From Deltaproteobacteria bacterium (GTDB taxonomy: Bacteria > Myxococcota_A > UBA9042 > PHBI01), in assembly GCA_011526585.1 (NCBI GenBank), contig WYBB01000111.1, positions 1 through 41,691 on the forward strand: a stretch of DNA of 41,691 nucleotides, read 5' to 3'. The translations under genes and the position numbers were made by a program. Shown in pieces: positions 1-10,337 of this stretch (positions are counted from its first letter, which is position 1; each line of letters begins with the position of its first letter). The notes beneath the pieces were generated by a model. It worked only from the letters and a program-made list of their open reading frames with translations. It had not been told where the DNA came from and made no database searches.

Positions 1-71
1 CGCTCTGATCTCCATGGCGCCGAGCATCGCACGGGATTGTGAAAGGACCCAAGCCGTACGATGATCCCCGC

Positions 72-3000
72 ATGGACACAGCGCTCCTGCAGGCGGTCAA
101 GGGTCGGCTCGCAGCGATCGGTGAGGCGGGACCGGGTGCGCCCGATCTGCCGGCGCAGGCGGTCGCGCTCGCGGGGGAGCTGCTCGCGCTGGCTCGATCC
201 GAGCGGCGTCGCTCCGAGGCCGCGGCCGAGCACCGCCTCGCGCGTCTCATGGAGGACGAGCCCGGGCGCCTGCTCACGCTGGCCTTCACCGATCAGGCCT
301 TGCGCGCCAAGCGCCCCGAGCGCGTCGCCGATCAGCTGCGTCACCTCCTCGAACGTCATGGGATCCCGCGCTACTTCTCGACCTGGGAGCGCGCGCAGCT
401 GCGCGCGTTCAAGACGCTCGGCGGCGCCTTCCCGCGCTGGCTCGTGCCCAAGGTGCTGGCGCGCCTGCGCTACGAGGTGCGCCGCGTCGCGCTGCCCGCC
501 GACGCCGAGGCGCTGTCGCGCGCGCTCGCCGAGCGCAAGGCCCTGGGCATCGAGGTCAACCTCAACCACCTCGGCGAGGCGATCCTCGGCGAAGACGAGG
601 CGCGCGCGCGCCACGCCGCGTACCTCGGCACGCTCGCGCGTCCCGACATCGAGTCGGTCTCGGTCAAGGTCAGCTCGATCGCCTCGCAGATCAACCTCCT
701 CGCCTGGGACGACACGCTCGCTCTGCTCGAGGCGCGGGTCGGCGCGCTCTACCGCGAAGCGCTCGCGCACCCGATCGGCGAAGGCGCGGCCCGGCGACCC
801 AAGCTCGTGATGCTCGACATGGAGGAGTACCGCGATCTCGAGCTGACGCTCTCGCTCTTCGAGCGACTGCTCGCGCGCGACGAGTTCCGCCTCGCGCGCG
901 CCGGGATCGTGCTGCAGGCCTACCTGCCCGATAGCCACCCGGCGCAGCGGCGCCTCGTCGCGCTCGCCGAGCGCCGGGTCGCCGCCGGCGGCACCCCGAT
1001 CCACGTGCGCCTCGTCAAGGGCGCCAACCTCGCGATGGAGCGCGTCGACGCCAGCCTGCACGGCTGGGCCCAGGCGCCGTATCGGACCAAGGCCGAGGTC
1101 GACGCCAACTACAAGCGCCTCGTCGCCTACGGCCTGTCACACGCCGCGGTCGCCCACGTCGGCGTCGCCACCCACAACCTCTTCGACCTCGCCTGGGCGA
1201 TGGTCGAGCGTGCCGCGCACCGGCTCGAGGGCCGCGTCGTCTTCGAGATGCTCGAGGGGATCGCCGCGCCGCTGGCGCGCGTCGTACAGGCGGTCAGCGG
1301 CGCCCTGATGATCTACGCGCCGACCGCCGACGACAAGGACCTGCTCGCGGCGATCGCCTACCTCATCCGACGCCTCGACGAGAACACCGGCCCCGACAAC
1401 TTCCTGCGCGCGAGCTTCGGCATGGAGCTCGGCAGCGACGCCTTCGAGGCGGAGCGCGATCGCTTCGTCGCCGCCCTGGCCGAGCGCGATCGCGCGAGCG
1501 TCGGCCCACGGCGCGTGCCCGCGATCGGCGCCGGCGCGCGCCGGCCGGCCGGCGACCTGCCCTTCTTCAACGCGCCCGACACCGACTGGGCCCTGCCCGA
1601 CAACCGCGCCTGGATCGCCCGTGAGCTCGAGCGCGTGCGCGCCGGGGACGACGCCGGCGCGACCATCGTCGAGGCGCAGGTCGCGGGCGAAGACGTCGCG
1701 AGCGAGGCGCTGGCCGCCGGGTTCGATCCCTCGCGGCCCGGGGTCGTGACGTATCGCTTCGCCGAGATCGGGATCGCCGACGCCGAGCGCGCGATCCTGA
1801 GCGCGCGCGGCGCCGCGTCCTCCTGGGCGGCGCGCACCGCGAGCGAGCGCGAGGCGATCCTCCAGGCCTCGGCCGAAGGCCTCACGGCCGCGCGCGGCGA
1901 GCTGATCGCGCTGATGGTCTCCGACGCGGGCAAGGCGATCCCCGAAGGCGACGCCGAGGTCTCCGAGGCGATCGACTTCGCGCGCTATTACGGTCGGCAG
2001 TGTCGCGCGCTCGCCGCGCTCGCGGCCGACGGGCTCCAGGTGCAACCGCGCGGGGTGGTGCTGGTGACGCCGCCCTGGAACTTTCCCCTGGCGATCCCGG
2101 CCGGCGGCGTGCTCGCCGCGCTCGCGGCCGGCAACGCCGTGATCCTCAAGCCCGCGCCGGAGACGCCGCGGGTCGCGCGCAGGCTCTGCGAGATCCTCTG
2201 GTCGTGCGGCGTGCCGCGCGAGGTCCTGCAATTCCTGCCGTGCGCCAATGATCCGGTCGGCACCTTCCTCGTCGCTCACGACGGGATCGGCGCGATCGTG
2301 CTCACGGGCGCGAGCGAGACGGCGCGCCGCTTCCTCGCGCACAAGGACGATCGCGTGCTCGTCGCCGAGACCGGCGGCAAGAACGCGATGATCGTCACCG
2401 CGATGGCCGACTGGGATCTGGCGATCAAGCACTCGCTCCACTCCGCCTTCGGCCACGCCGGCCAGAAGTGCAGTGCCACCTCGCTGCTCGTGCTCGAGGC
2501 GGCGCTCTACGACGACCCGGCCTTCCTCGAGCGCCTGCGCGACGCGACGCAGAGCCTGCGCGTCGGCGGCGCCTGGGACCCGGCGAGCAAGGTCACGCCC
2601 CTCATCCGCGAGCCGCGGGGGCACCTCGCCTGGGCGCTCTCACACCTCGACGCGGGGGAGACGTGGCTCGTCGCGCCGCGCATGCTCGAGGGCAACCCGC
2701 GCCTGTGGTCACCTGGCGTGAAGCTCGGCGTGAAGGTCGGCTCGCGCACCTACGACAACGAGCTCTTCGGGCCGGTGCTGGCGGTGATGCGCGCCGCCGA
2801 TCTCGACGACGCCCTGGCGATCGCCAACGGCGTCGCCTACGGGCTCACCGCCGGGATCCAGTCGCTCGACGATCGCGAGATCGCGCGCTGGAAGGACGCG
2901 ATGCAGGCGGGCTGTCTCTACGTCAACCGCGCGACCACCGGCGCCATCGTCGAGCGCCAGCCCTTCGGCGGCATGAAGGCGAGCGTCTTCGGGCCCGGCG

Positions 3001-3560
3001 CCAAGGCGGGCGGACCGAACTACGTCATGCAGCTCGCGACGATCCGGGACGGTCACGAGCGCGCGCCCGACTATCCGCGCGCGTTCGCGACGCACTTCGC
3101 GGCGCCGGTCGACCCGGTCAGGCTCGTCGGCCAGGACAACCACCTCCGCTATCGCCCGCTGGCGAAGATGATCCTGCGCCTCGGCCCGGGCGCCGCGCGC
3201 GGTGACGCGGAGCGTGCGATCGAGGCCGCGCGGACCTGCGGCACGCCGCTCTCGCCGAGCGCCGACGTGTCGCTCGGCGACGAGAGTTGGGTGCTCGCCC
3301 TCGGCGCGACGATCGAGTCGACCGCCGCGCTCGTCGCACGCCTCGCCGGCGTCGAGCGTGTGCGCGCGCTCGGCGTGGTCGATCCGGCGCTGCGCGCGGC
3401 GTGCAACCCCCGCGGGATCCACGTCGCCGCCGAGCCGGTCGTCAGCGCCGGCCGCGTCGAGCTCCTGCGCTACCTGCGAGAGCAGACGATCTCCGAGGAC
3501 TACCACCGCTTCGGCAACCTCGGCGTGCGCGAGGGCGAGCCGCGCAGGCCGGTCGACTGA
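72..3560 (+). CDS. putA: Bifunctional proline dehydrogenase / L-glutamate-gamma-semialdehyde dehydrogenase (PutA type)
   Basis: This enzyme oxidises proline to glutamate in two steps: an FAD-dependent proline dehydrogenase, then an NAD-dependent P5C/glutamate-semialdehyde dehydrogenase. The N-terminal half (about residues 140-460) is the proline dehydrogenase barrel, including the HVRLVKGAN and FEMLEGIA stretches. From about 560 to 1000 it is an aldehyde dehydrogenase with TPPWNFPLAIP, ETGGKNAM (general-base Glu) and GQKCS (catalytic Cys, about residue 800). A further tail of about 160 residues follows the ALDH domain. There is no N-terminal ribbon-helix-helix domain, so this PutA should be an enzyme only, not a DNA-binding autorepressor. 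The frame is open from a GTG at 39. ATG 72 was chosen as the more conventional start, but neither has a strong ribosome binding site. It converges on dsbD with 12 bases between the stops. Confidence 0.95.
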   Translation: MDTALLQAVKGRLAAIGEAGPGAPDLPAQAVALAGELLALARSERRRSEAAAEHRLARLMEDEPGRLLTLAFTDQALRAKRPERVADQLRHLLERHGIPRYFSTWERAQLRAFKTLGGAFPRWLVPKVLARLRYEVRRVALPADAEALSRALAERKALGIEVNLNHLGEAILGEDEARARHAAYLGTLARPDIESVSVKVSSIASQINLLAWDDTLALLEARVGALYREALAHPIGEGAARRPKLVMLDMEEYRDLELTLSLFERLLARDEFRLARAGIVLQAYLPDSHPAQRRLVALAERRVAAGGTPIHVRLVKGANLAMERVDASLHGWAQAPYRTKAEVDANYKRLVAYGLSHAAVAHVGVATHNLFDLAWAMVERAAHRLEGRVVFEMLEGIAAPLARVVQAVSGALMIYAPTADDKDLLAAIAYLIRRLDENTGPDNFLRASFGMELGSDAFEAERDRFVAALAERDRASVGPRRVPAIGAGARRPAGDLPFFNAPDTDWALPDNRAWIARELERVRAGDDAGATIVEAQVAGEDVASEALAAGFDPSRPGVVTYRFAEIGIADAERAILSARGAASSWAARTASEREAILQASAEGLTAARGELIALMVSDAGKAIPEGDAEVSEAIDFARYYGRQCRALAALAADGLQVQPRGVVLVTPPWNFPLAIPAGGVLAALAAGNAVILKPAPETPRVARRLCEILWSCGVPREVLQFLPCANDPVGTFLVAHDGIGAIVLTGASETARRFLAHKDDRVLVAETGGKNAMIVTAMADWDLAIKHSLHSAFGHAGQKCSATSLLVLEAALYDDPAFLERLRDATQSLRVGGAWDPASKVTPLIREPRGHLAWALSHLDAGETWLVAPRMLEGNPRLWSPGVKLGVKVGSRTYDNELFGPVLAVMRAADLDDALAIANGVAYGLTAGIQSLDDREIARWKDAMQAGCLYVNRATTGAIVERQPFGGMKASVFGPGAKAGGPNYVMQLATIRDGHERAPDYPRAFATHFAAPVDPVRLVGQDNHLRYRPLAKMILRLGPGAARGDAERAIEAARTCGTPLSPSADVSLGDESWVLALGATIESTAALVARLAGVERVRALGVVDPALRAACNPRGIHVAAEPVVSAGRVELLRYLREQTISEDYHRFGNLGVREGEPRRPVD

Positions 3561-3572
3561 ACCGGAACCGTG

Positions 3573-5888
3573 TCAGCGGCTGGCGCTCGCCGTCGTGACC
3601 AGGCGATGCGCGCGGCAGATCCCGTCGCGCACGTCGGCCTCGGAGATGAGCGGCGCGAGCTTGAACGCCTCGTCGGGGCGGCCGGCGGGGATGACGACGT
3701 AGAGCGGCACCGAGGGCTCCTCGAAGCGCTGGAGCCACTCGGCGATCGCCGGCTTGTGCACCGTGAAGTCACCCTTGATCGTCATGACGCCGAGCCTCTC
3801 GAAGAGCGCGCGCGTCGCGTCGGTGTGGATCGCCGTCGCCTCGTTGACCTTGCAGGTCGCGCACCAGTCGGCGGTGAAGTCGACGAAGACGAGGCGGCCG
3901 TCGCGCGCGTGCTGGATCGGATCGGTCTGATCGAAGTCGTGCCAGGTCACGCCGGCGATCGTCTCGGCGCCGGGGCCGGCGGGCGGCGGCTCGACCGAGA
4001 CGAAGAGCGCGGCGGCGCCGGTGGTCAGCGCGACGGCGACGCCGGTGGCGATCCAGCGGGCGCGGGTGCCGCGCTCGGGGCTCGTCCAGTGGCCGTAGAT
4101 CCACAAGGCGAAGGACAGGACCGCGAGGAAGATCAGGTAGCCGACGAGCGCGTCGCGCGAGACCTGCGCGGCGAGGATCGACAGCAGGAAGACCGCCGTG
4201 CCGATGAGGAAGAAGCCCATCACCTTCTTGAAGGTGACGAGCCACGGGCCCGGCTTGGGCAGGAAGCGCCGCCAGCCGGGGAAGCGCGCCAGCAGGAGGA
4301 ACGGGAAGGCGAGCCCGAGGCCGACGGTGAGCAGAAGCAGCGTCATCATGAGCGGCGGCTGCGTGAAGGCGTAGGTCAGGGCCGGGCCGAGGAAGGGCGC
4401 GGTGCAGGGCGTGCCGAGCAGCACCGCGAAGATCCCGTAGTTGAAGGAGCTCATGTAGCCGTGCGAGCCGGCGACCGCGGCGTCGAGGCGGTGCGCGCCG
4501 GGCAGCGCCAGCTCGAAGACGCCGAAGAGCGAGAGCCCGAAGGCGAAGACGATCGCGCTGAAGATCGCGACGAAGGTCGGGTCCTGGAACTGGAAGGCCC
4601 AGCTCGTCTGCTGCAGCACGAGGAGCAGGATGGCGAAGACGAGGAAGCTCACCAGCACGCCGGCGGTGTAGACGAGGCCGTGGCGCCAGATCACCTTGGG
4701 CGCATCCTGGCTCTGCTGCACGACGCCGAGGATCTTGAGCGAGAGCACCGGCAGCACGCACGGCATGGCGTTGAGGATGAGGCCGCCGATGAACGCGAAG
4801 AGGAGGGCGAGCGCGAAGCTCGAGAGCCGCTCGTCACCGCCGCCGCTGAGGTCGGCGTGCGCGCACGGGTCCTCGTCGGCGCCGAGCGCGCCGATCGCCG
4901 GGCCCGCAGGAGGGGGCGCGGGCAGGGTCGGGCCGGCCCCGAGCGCCGGTGCCGGGACGACCGCAGGGCCGGGCTTGCGCGGCACCTCGATGCGTGTGTC
5001 GAAGGCGATCGGCGCGCCGTCGATCAGCACGCGCACGACCCCCTCGAGGCGCGAGACGAGCTCGCCTTCGCCGGCGGCCTTGCCACTCAGCTCGAGCACC
5101 ACCGACTTGTCATCGGGGCCCGCCTTCTTGTCGATCGCCGTTACCTCGAGGCCCTCGGTCGCCGGCAGGAACGCCTCGGCCAGCGGCTCGTGCAGCGCGA
5201 TCGGGGTGGCCGCGCCGAGTACCAGGCGCACCTTGAACGCGTCGCCGGGCGCGACCGGCGCGCCGTCGACGCTCGCCTCGACGGTGAGCCCCGCGGGCGG
5301 CGCCGCCAGCGGCACACGCCGAGCCCACGCCTCGAAGACCGCGTGCCGATCCGAGCGCCTCTCGGCCTCGGGCAGCTCGCGCACCGGCAGCTGCAGGCCG
5401 ACCCGCGCCGAGCCCTGGATGCAGTTCTCCTTGCAAACGAGCCACTCGACCTTGGCCTCGAGCGGCAGCTCGCTGCCCTCGAGCAGGTCCTCGGGCGCGC
5501 GCACCCGGGTCGTGAGCAGGACCTCCTTCTCATAGCCGAAGGAGCGGCCGCCGAGCTTGTCGACGTAGCGGTTGGGCACCGGCCACGCCATGTGATCGAA
5601 GTCGATGCCCTCGACCTGCGCCCAGTGCACCTCGGTCGGCAGCCCCGTGTCGCCGGCGAACTTCCAGTACACGTGCCAGCCGGGATCGGGACGGATGAAG
5701 ACGCCGAGGCGGAAGGTCTCGCCCGGCGCGACCGAGGTGACGTCGGCGGCGAGCTCGACCTCGACCTTGTTCTTGGAGGCGGTCGCGGTCGGCAAGGGCT
5801 CGGCCGCGAGCGACGGGCCCGCGGCCAGCGAGAGCGAGATCGTCAGGGCGGCGAGCGACAGCGAGGGCAAGTTGTTCAGCGATGGCAT
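3573..5888 (-). CDS. dsbD: Thiol:disulfide interchange protein DsbD (protein-disulfide reductase)
   Basis: DsbD carries electrons from cytoplasmic thioredoxin across the inner membrane to periplasmic thiol proteins. All three classical modules are visible in 771 residues: a signal peptide, then an immunoglobulin-like alpha domain with C152 and C156 (VCKENC); a membrane domain of about eight helices (about 355-630) with C377 in MPCVLP and C495 in GTPCTAPF; and a C-terminal thioredoxin domain with CATC (C676, C679). All six redox cysteines are therefore present. A Pro/Ala-rich linker (about 303-335) joins the first two modules. It is the last gene of a minus-strand group. In this window it is the only visible source of periplasmic reducing power, which matters because the ccm operon at 22.8-32.5 kb has no CcmG thioredoxin. 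Start is ATG 5888. Confidence 0.93.
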   Translation of the reverse strand: MPSLNNLPSLSLAALTISLSLAAGPSLAAEPLPTATASKNKVEVELAADVTSVAPGETFRLGVFIRPDPGWHVYWKFAGDTGLPTEVHWAQVEGIDFDHMAWPVPNRYVDKLGGRSFGYEKEVLLTTRVRAPEDLLEGSELPLEAKVEWLVCKENCIQGSARVGLQLPVRELPEAERRSDRHAVFEAWARRVPLAAPPAGLTVEASVDGAPVAPGDAFKVRLVLGAATPIALHEPLAEAFLPATEGLEVTAIDKKAGPDDKSVVLELSGKAAGEGELVSRLEGVVRVLIDGAPIAFDTRIEVPRKPGPAVVPAPALGAGPTLPAPPPAGPAIGALGADEDPCAHADLSGGGDERLSSFALALLFAFIGGLILNAMPCVLPVLSLKILGVVQQSQDAPKVIWRHGLVYTAGVLVSFLVFAILLLVLQQTSWAFQFQDPTFVAIFSAIVFAFGLSLFGVFELALPGAHRLDAAVAGSHGYMSSFNYGIFAVLLGTPCTAPFLGPALTYAFTQPPLMMTLLLLTVGLGLAFPFLLLARFPGWRRFLPKPGPWLVTFKKVMGFFLIGTAVFLLSILAAQVSRDALVGYLIFLAVLSFALWIYGHWTSPERGTRARWIATGVAVALTTGAAALFVSVEPPPAGPGAETIAGVTWHDFDQTDPIQHARDGRLVFVDFTADWCATCKVNEATAIHTDATRALFERLGVMTIKGDFTVHKPAIAEWLQRFEEPSVPLYVVIPAGRPDEAFKLAPLISEADVRDGICRAHRLVTTASASR

Positions 5889-5996
5889 CCGGTGTCTCCG
5901 CTCGCTCCCTACGTTCTCGGGTGGCGTCTGGTTACCACCTCATGCCGACAACGCCGAGCGCGCGGTCGAAGTTCAGCGCGCCGAGCGCCGGGTTAC

Positions 5997-6018
5997 GAGC
6001 CGTCGACGCTCACGGCTC
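5997..6018 (-). terminator. Stem-loop overlapping the stop codon of the secreted-protein gene
   Basis: A perfect 7-base inverted repeat (5997-6003 pairing with 6012-6018, loop of 8) covers the TGA at 6010-6012, ahead of dsbD on the same strand. There is no clear T-tract, so intrinsic termination is uncertain. It could instead protect the 3' end or attenuate read-through into dsbD. Confidence 0.35.
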
Positions 6019-6864
6019 CTGCGCGAGCCCCTGCTCGCCGATCGCGACGACGAAGGCGCCGATCTGGAGGAAGACCACGTTGACGTCCTGGCTGCAGTGG
6101 CGCGCGACGCCGATCACCGTGCCCACGTCGCCGTTTTTGGCGCGCCAGCCGCCCCAGGCGTTCTCACCGCCGGTGCGCTTGGCGTCGGCACTCGGCCAGA
6201 CGAGGCAGTCGGTCGTGTTGATCGACGGGTAGATGTCGCCGGCGTCGGTGATGCGCCAGCGCTCGCCGACCGAGGCGCCGGCCCCCCCGACGAGCACCTC
6301 GAGCAAGGCCGGCACCCTGACCGAGCCGGCGGCGACGCGGACCTCGGCGAAGTAGTAGCGGTTGTTGCCGCAGGTCAGCTCACCGGCGTAGTAGCCGGCG
6401 GCGTCGCGCTTGAGCGGCTTGGTGACGTTGCAGAACTTGCCGATGAGCTCCGCGCGGCGCGCCTTGAAGAGGTCACCCTCGCCGATCTCCAGGATCGTGA
6501 CCTTGCCGGTCGCGATCGTCGGGTCGCTCAGCGGGGACGGCGGCGGATCGGCCTCCTCCTTGATCACGACGTCGCGCAGATCGATCGCCAGGCGCTTGGC
6601 GGCGATCGTCACCGCGCCGCAGGTCAGCGAGCCGTCGTAGCTGCCGTCGGGGTTGCGCTTGAGCGCGGTGGCGGCGATGCACTCGAGGCCGACCAGGCGC
6701 AGCAGGACCTCGTCGACCTGGGTCGGGCGGCCGAGCGTCACCTTGGAGCCCTTGGGGATCGGCTGGGTCGGCGACTGCGCGTGCGCGTCGGTCGGCAGGG
6801 CGAGCCCGAGCGCGAGCACCAGAGCGAAGGACGGCAGGGCGATCGGCTGCGCGAGGATCATCAT
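6010..6864 (-). CDS. Secreted hypothetical protein with paired cysteines
   Basis: I do not recognise a family for this 284-residue protein. It begins with a clear signal peptide (hydrophobic core LPSFALVLALGLAL, then a DAHAQS-like cleavage site), so it should be periplasmic or exported. The mature part contains two similar segments. Each follows a short basic stretch with a G(S/Y)Y(D/A)G(S/E)LTCG motif preceded by a cysteine (LECIA... LTCG, then KFCNV... LTCG), which suggests an internal duplication with one disulfide per repeat. The open frame runs further upstream, but that part lies inside the neighbouring gene. ATG 6864 was chosen because it overlaps that gene's stop by one base (TGATG), indicating translational coupling with the PP2C-cNMP protein. 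Confidence 0.75.
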   Translation of the reverse strand: MMILAQPIALPSFALVLALGLALPTDAHAQSPTQPIPKGSKVTLGRPTQVDEVLLRLVGLECIAATALKRNPDGSYDGSLTCGAVTIAAKRLAIDLRDVVIKEEADPPPSPLSDPTIATGKVTILEIGEGDLFKARRAELIGKFCNVTKPLKRDAAGYYAGELTCGNNRYYFAEVRVAAGSVRVPALLEVLVGGAGASVGERWRITDAGDIYPSINTTDCLVWPSADAKRTGGENAWGGWRAKNGDVGTVIGVARHCSQDVNVVFLQIGAFVVAIGEQGLAQEP

Positions 6865-8132
6865 CAGAGCTTCCCGTTGGCGGCGTCGAGGATCTGTCCA
6901 AGACGCGTGGTGAGCACGCCGAGGCGGTTGCCGAGCGACTCGAGCAGGCTCAGCGTGAGCTTGCCGCCGAGCGTCGGGTTGAGGCGCACGATCTCGGCGA
7001 AGCGCGGTCTCGACAGGACCCAGAGGTGGCTCGGGTCGAGCGCGGTGACGGTCTCGAGGCTCTTGTCGGCGGAGGCGAGCCCGAGCGCGCCGAAGGTCTC
7101 GCCGGGCTCGATGAGGCGCGTCTCGCCGGCGGCCTGCTCCCAGCGGGCGCGGCCCTGCACCAGGACGGCGAGGCCGAGCGGGTCGTCGCCGGCGGTGCAG
7201 ATCGTCTCGCCGGCGCGCGCGTCGACGAGCTCGAGGTAGGGCTGCACCTGGTGCCACTCGGTGTCGCTCAGGTCCTTGAACAGGAACGATGCGCGCGCCG
7301 TGGTCTCGAGGTCCTGCGGGCGCACCTTGCGGTGCTGCGCCGGCTCGGTCTCGATGAGGATGAAGGTCGTGTTGTCGGGGGCGCCGTGCTCGCTGACCTT
7401 CTGCACCAGCAGATCGGCGCGCTGGTCGGTGGTGCCGTCGGCCTCGAGGCAGCCCTGGATCACCTCGTCGGAGAGCGCGCGGTTGAGGCCGTTGCTGGTG
7501 ACGATGAGCGCGTCGCCCGGGTGCAGGCGCAGCTCGAGGAGATCGACCTCGAGCGCGGGGCTCATGCCGATCGCCTGCGAGAGCGTGCGGCGAAACGGCG
7601 AGGTCTGGAACTCCTCGGGGGTGATGTCGCCGCGGCGGAGCTGCATCGCGGCGAGCGTGTGATCGTGGGTGAGGCAGCGCAGCCGACCCTGCCGCATGAG
7701 GTAGGCGCGCGAGTCGCCGACGTGCGCGACGAAGGCGTACTGACCGGCCAGGGTGGCGGCGCAGAGCGTGGTGGCGATGCGGCGATCGAGGATCTTGTCG
7801 GCGGCCTCGAAGACGGCGACGTTGGCCTTGGTGAAGAGCGACTCGAGGAAGCGGCCGACGCCGAGGCGGGCCGTGGTGCTCGGGTTGACGAGCACCTCCT
7901 GGTTCTTGGCGGCGAGGTGCTGGGCGTTTTCCTTGAGCACGGTGAGCGCGACGCGCGCCGGCTCGGGCCCGCCGGTGCCATCGGCGACCGCCCAGAGCGG
8001 CACCTTGGAGAGCGAGAGCACGCCGTCTTCGTTGGTCCGCTTCTTCTGGCCGAGATCGGAGCGGTAGACGGCGGCCTTGAGGCGAACCGCGGACGAGGGC
8101 GATGCTGGAGGTGCGGCCGAGACCATGCGCAT
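6864..8132 (-). CDS. PP2C-family protein phosphatase fused to a cyclic-nucleotide-binding-like domain
   Basis: The first ~270 residues form a PP2C-like metal-dependent Ser/Thr phosphatase. Visible motifs are KRTNED (about 31-36), VADGTGG (49-55), HVGDSRAY (137-144), SNGLNRALSDE (213-223) and PDNTTF (252-257). The remainder (about 285-422) resembles a cNMP-binding/Crp-type beta-roll, with LFKDLSDTEW leading into PGETFGALGL. The Asp normally found in the SDGL metal motif is Asn214 here, so catalysis may be altered. The role is probably signalling dephosphorylation controlled by a nucleotide, which is inference. The frame is open to a TTG at 8162, but that would overlap the methyltransferase gene. 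ATG 8132 (or 8126) is favoured, leaving a 4-base gap. The stop overlaps the next start (TGATG). Confidence 0.85.
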   Translation of the reverse strand: MRMVSAAPPASPSSAVRLKAAVYRSDLGQKKRTNEDGVLSLSKVPLWAVADGTGGPEPARVALTVLKENAQHLAAKNQEVLVNPSTTARLGVGRFLESLFTKANVAVFEAADKILDRRIATTLCAATLAGQYAFVAHVGDSRAYLMRQGRLRCLTHDHTLAAMQLRRGDITPEEFQTSPFRRTLSQAIGMSPALEVDLLELRLHPGDALIVTSNGLNRALSDEVIQGCLEADGTTDQRADLLVQKVSEHGAPDNTTFILIETEPAQHRKVRPQDLETTARASFLFKDLSDTEWHQVQPYLELVDARAGETICTAGDDPLGLAVLVQGRARWEQAAGETRLIEPGETFGALGLASADKSLETVTALDPSHLWVLSRPRFAEIVRLNPTLGGKLTLSLLESLGNRLGVLTTRLGQILDAANGKL

Positions 8133-8136
8133 GACG

Positions 8137-9330
8137 TTAGGCCGGTCCCGACGCGGTGACAAGCGCGACGAGGCGGTGTGGGCGGCCTTCGGGGAAGCCC
8201 TGGAGCTGGGGCAGGTCCGCGCCGAGCGCGGGCGGGGGGATCTCGCTGACCCTCACGCGCGCGGTGTGGGCGGCCTGGCGCACGGCGTCGGCGAGCGGGT
8301 AGGGCTTGCCGAGCGTGTTGCACGCGGCGAGGAGCAGGCCGCCGGGGGCGAGGCGCTGGAGCGCGAGCGCGAGGACCTCGGGGTAGTCGCGTCGCAGGAC
8401 CCAGCCCGAGCCGCCTTGCGCGGCGGTCGGCGGGTCGACGATGATCACGTCGAAGGCGTCGGCTGAGGCGGCGAGATACTGGCGGCAGTCGGCCTTGAGC
8501 GTGGCGTGGCGCGCGGCGAGGTCGTTCATGCGCGCGGCTTCGGCGGCGCGGTCGAGGGCGGGCTGGGCGAGGTCGACGTCGAGCGCGGAGGCGGCGCCGG
8601 CGGCGAGCAGCGCGAGCGAGAAGGCGCCGGTGTAGGCGAAGAGGTTGAGCACGCGCGCGCCGGAGGCGAAGCGGCGGAGCCACACGCGCGTCTCGCGCTG
8701 GTCGACGTAGAGACCGGTGGCGAGACCGGCGAACGGGCGCAGCGGGTAGGTGAGGCCGAGCTCGCGCGCGACGACGACCTCGTCGGGGTCGAGGGGGCGG
8801 CCGTCGAGGCGGCGGGTCTTGACCTCCTGGCGGCGGAGGTCGTCCATGTGCTCGCGCACGACGAGGGTCGCGCCGGGCAGGTGGCGCGCGAGCGCGGCTG
8901 TGATCGCCGGCAGGTGCGGGGTGATGCAGGCGGCGAGCACGAGCACGACGACGACGGGGCCGTAGCGCTCGACGCGTAGCCCCGGCAGGAAGTCGCCCTC
9001 GCCGTGCACGAGGCGGTAGCAGTCGGTGTCGGCGTCGGCGGCGAGCGCGGCGCGGCGCTCGAGCGCGCGGGCGATGGCGGCGTCAGGGCGCCAGGCCATG
9101 TCGGGCTTGCGGTGGAAGACGCGCGCGGCGATCTCGGCGCCGGGATCGGCCAGGGCCGAGGCGAGGCGGGCGCCGGACTCGTCGACGAGGGTGACGACGT
9201 CGCCGGGGCGCAGGCGCTCGAGGCCGCGCGTGAAGCGGTCGGGGCGCACCCAGGGGTGGCCCGCGGCGAGGAAGCGGGCGGTTGCGCGTGAGACCTGGAG
9301 CGTCTTGGTGGTCTGGCGGGTGCGGGACAC
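8137..9330 (-). CDS. Class I SAM-dependent rRNA methyltransferase, RlmI/YccW-like
   Basis: This 397-residue protein has the architecture of 23S rRNA (cytosine-5) methyltransferases of the RlmI type. An N-terminal PUA-like RNA-binding domain (about 8-75: GHPWVRPDRF, RPGDVVTLVDESG) is followed by a linker domain and a Rossmann methyltransferase fold. LNLFAYTGAFSLALLAAGA is the SAM-binding loop, and VDPPT matches the catalytic PP motif of base methyltransferases. ACNTLGK, about 40 residues from the end, carries the cysteine in the position of the RlmI nucleophile. The exact target nucleotide cannot be read from sequence. It is the first gene of the minus-strand group and is divergent from moxR. 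A 10-base palindrome (9356-9365) lies in the shared upstream region. Confidence 0.88.
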   Translation of the reverse strand: MSRTRQTTKTLQVSRATARFLAAGHPWVRPDRFTRGLERLRPGDVVTLVDESGARLASALADPGAEIAARVFHRKPDMAWRPDAAIARALERRAALAADADTDCYRLVHGEGDFLPGLRVERYGPVVVVLVLAACITPHLPAITAALARHLPGATLVVREHMDDLRRQEVKTRRLDGRPLDPDEVVVARELGLTYPLRPFAGLATGLYVDQRETRVWLRRFASGARVLNLFAYTGAFSLALLAAGAASALDVDLAQPALDRAAEAARMNDLAARHATLKADCRQYLAASADAFDVIIVDPPTAAQGGSGWVLRRDYPEVLALALQRLAPGGLLLAACNTLGKPYPLADAVRQAAHTARVRVSEIPPPALGADLPQLQGFPEGRPHRLVALVTASGPA

Positions 9331-9449
9331 GGCGGCACCTTATCGGAGCCGGGCGGCGACGTCGCGCGTGACTTTTGTGGGTGGGGTGGCTACCTTGCGC
9401 GTGAATGAATCGCCGTTCAGTCGGCGCGCGGCCCGGAGATGAAGCCCTG

Positions 9450-10304
<855 letters not shown>

Positions 10305-10337
10305 TGGCCGGCCGATCCCGGGTGGAGGGCTGACCTC

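Noticed and set aside
1137..2624. A 495-codon open frame opposite putA
   Set aside because: It shows no motifs and an Arg/Gly/Asp/Ala-biased composition; it is a shadow of a well-supported gene.
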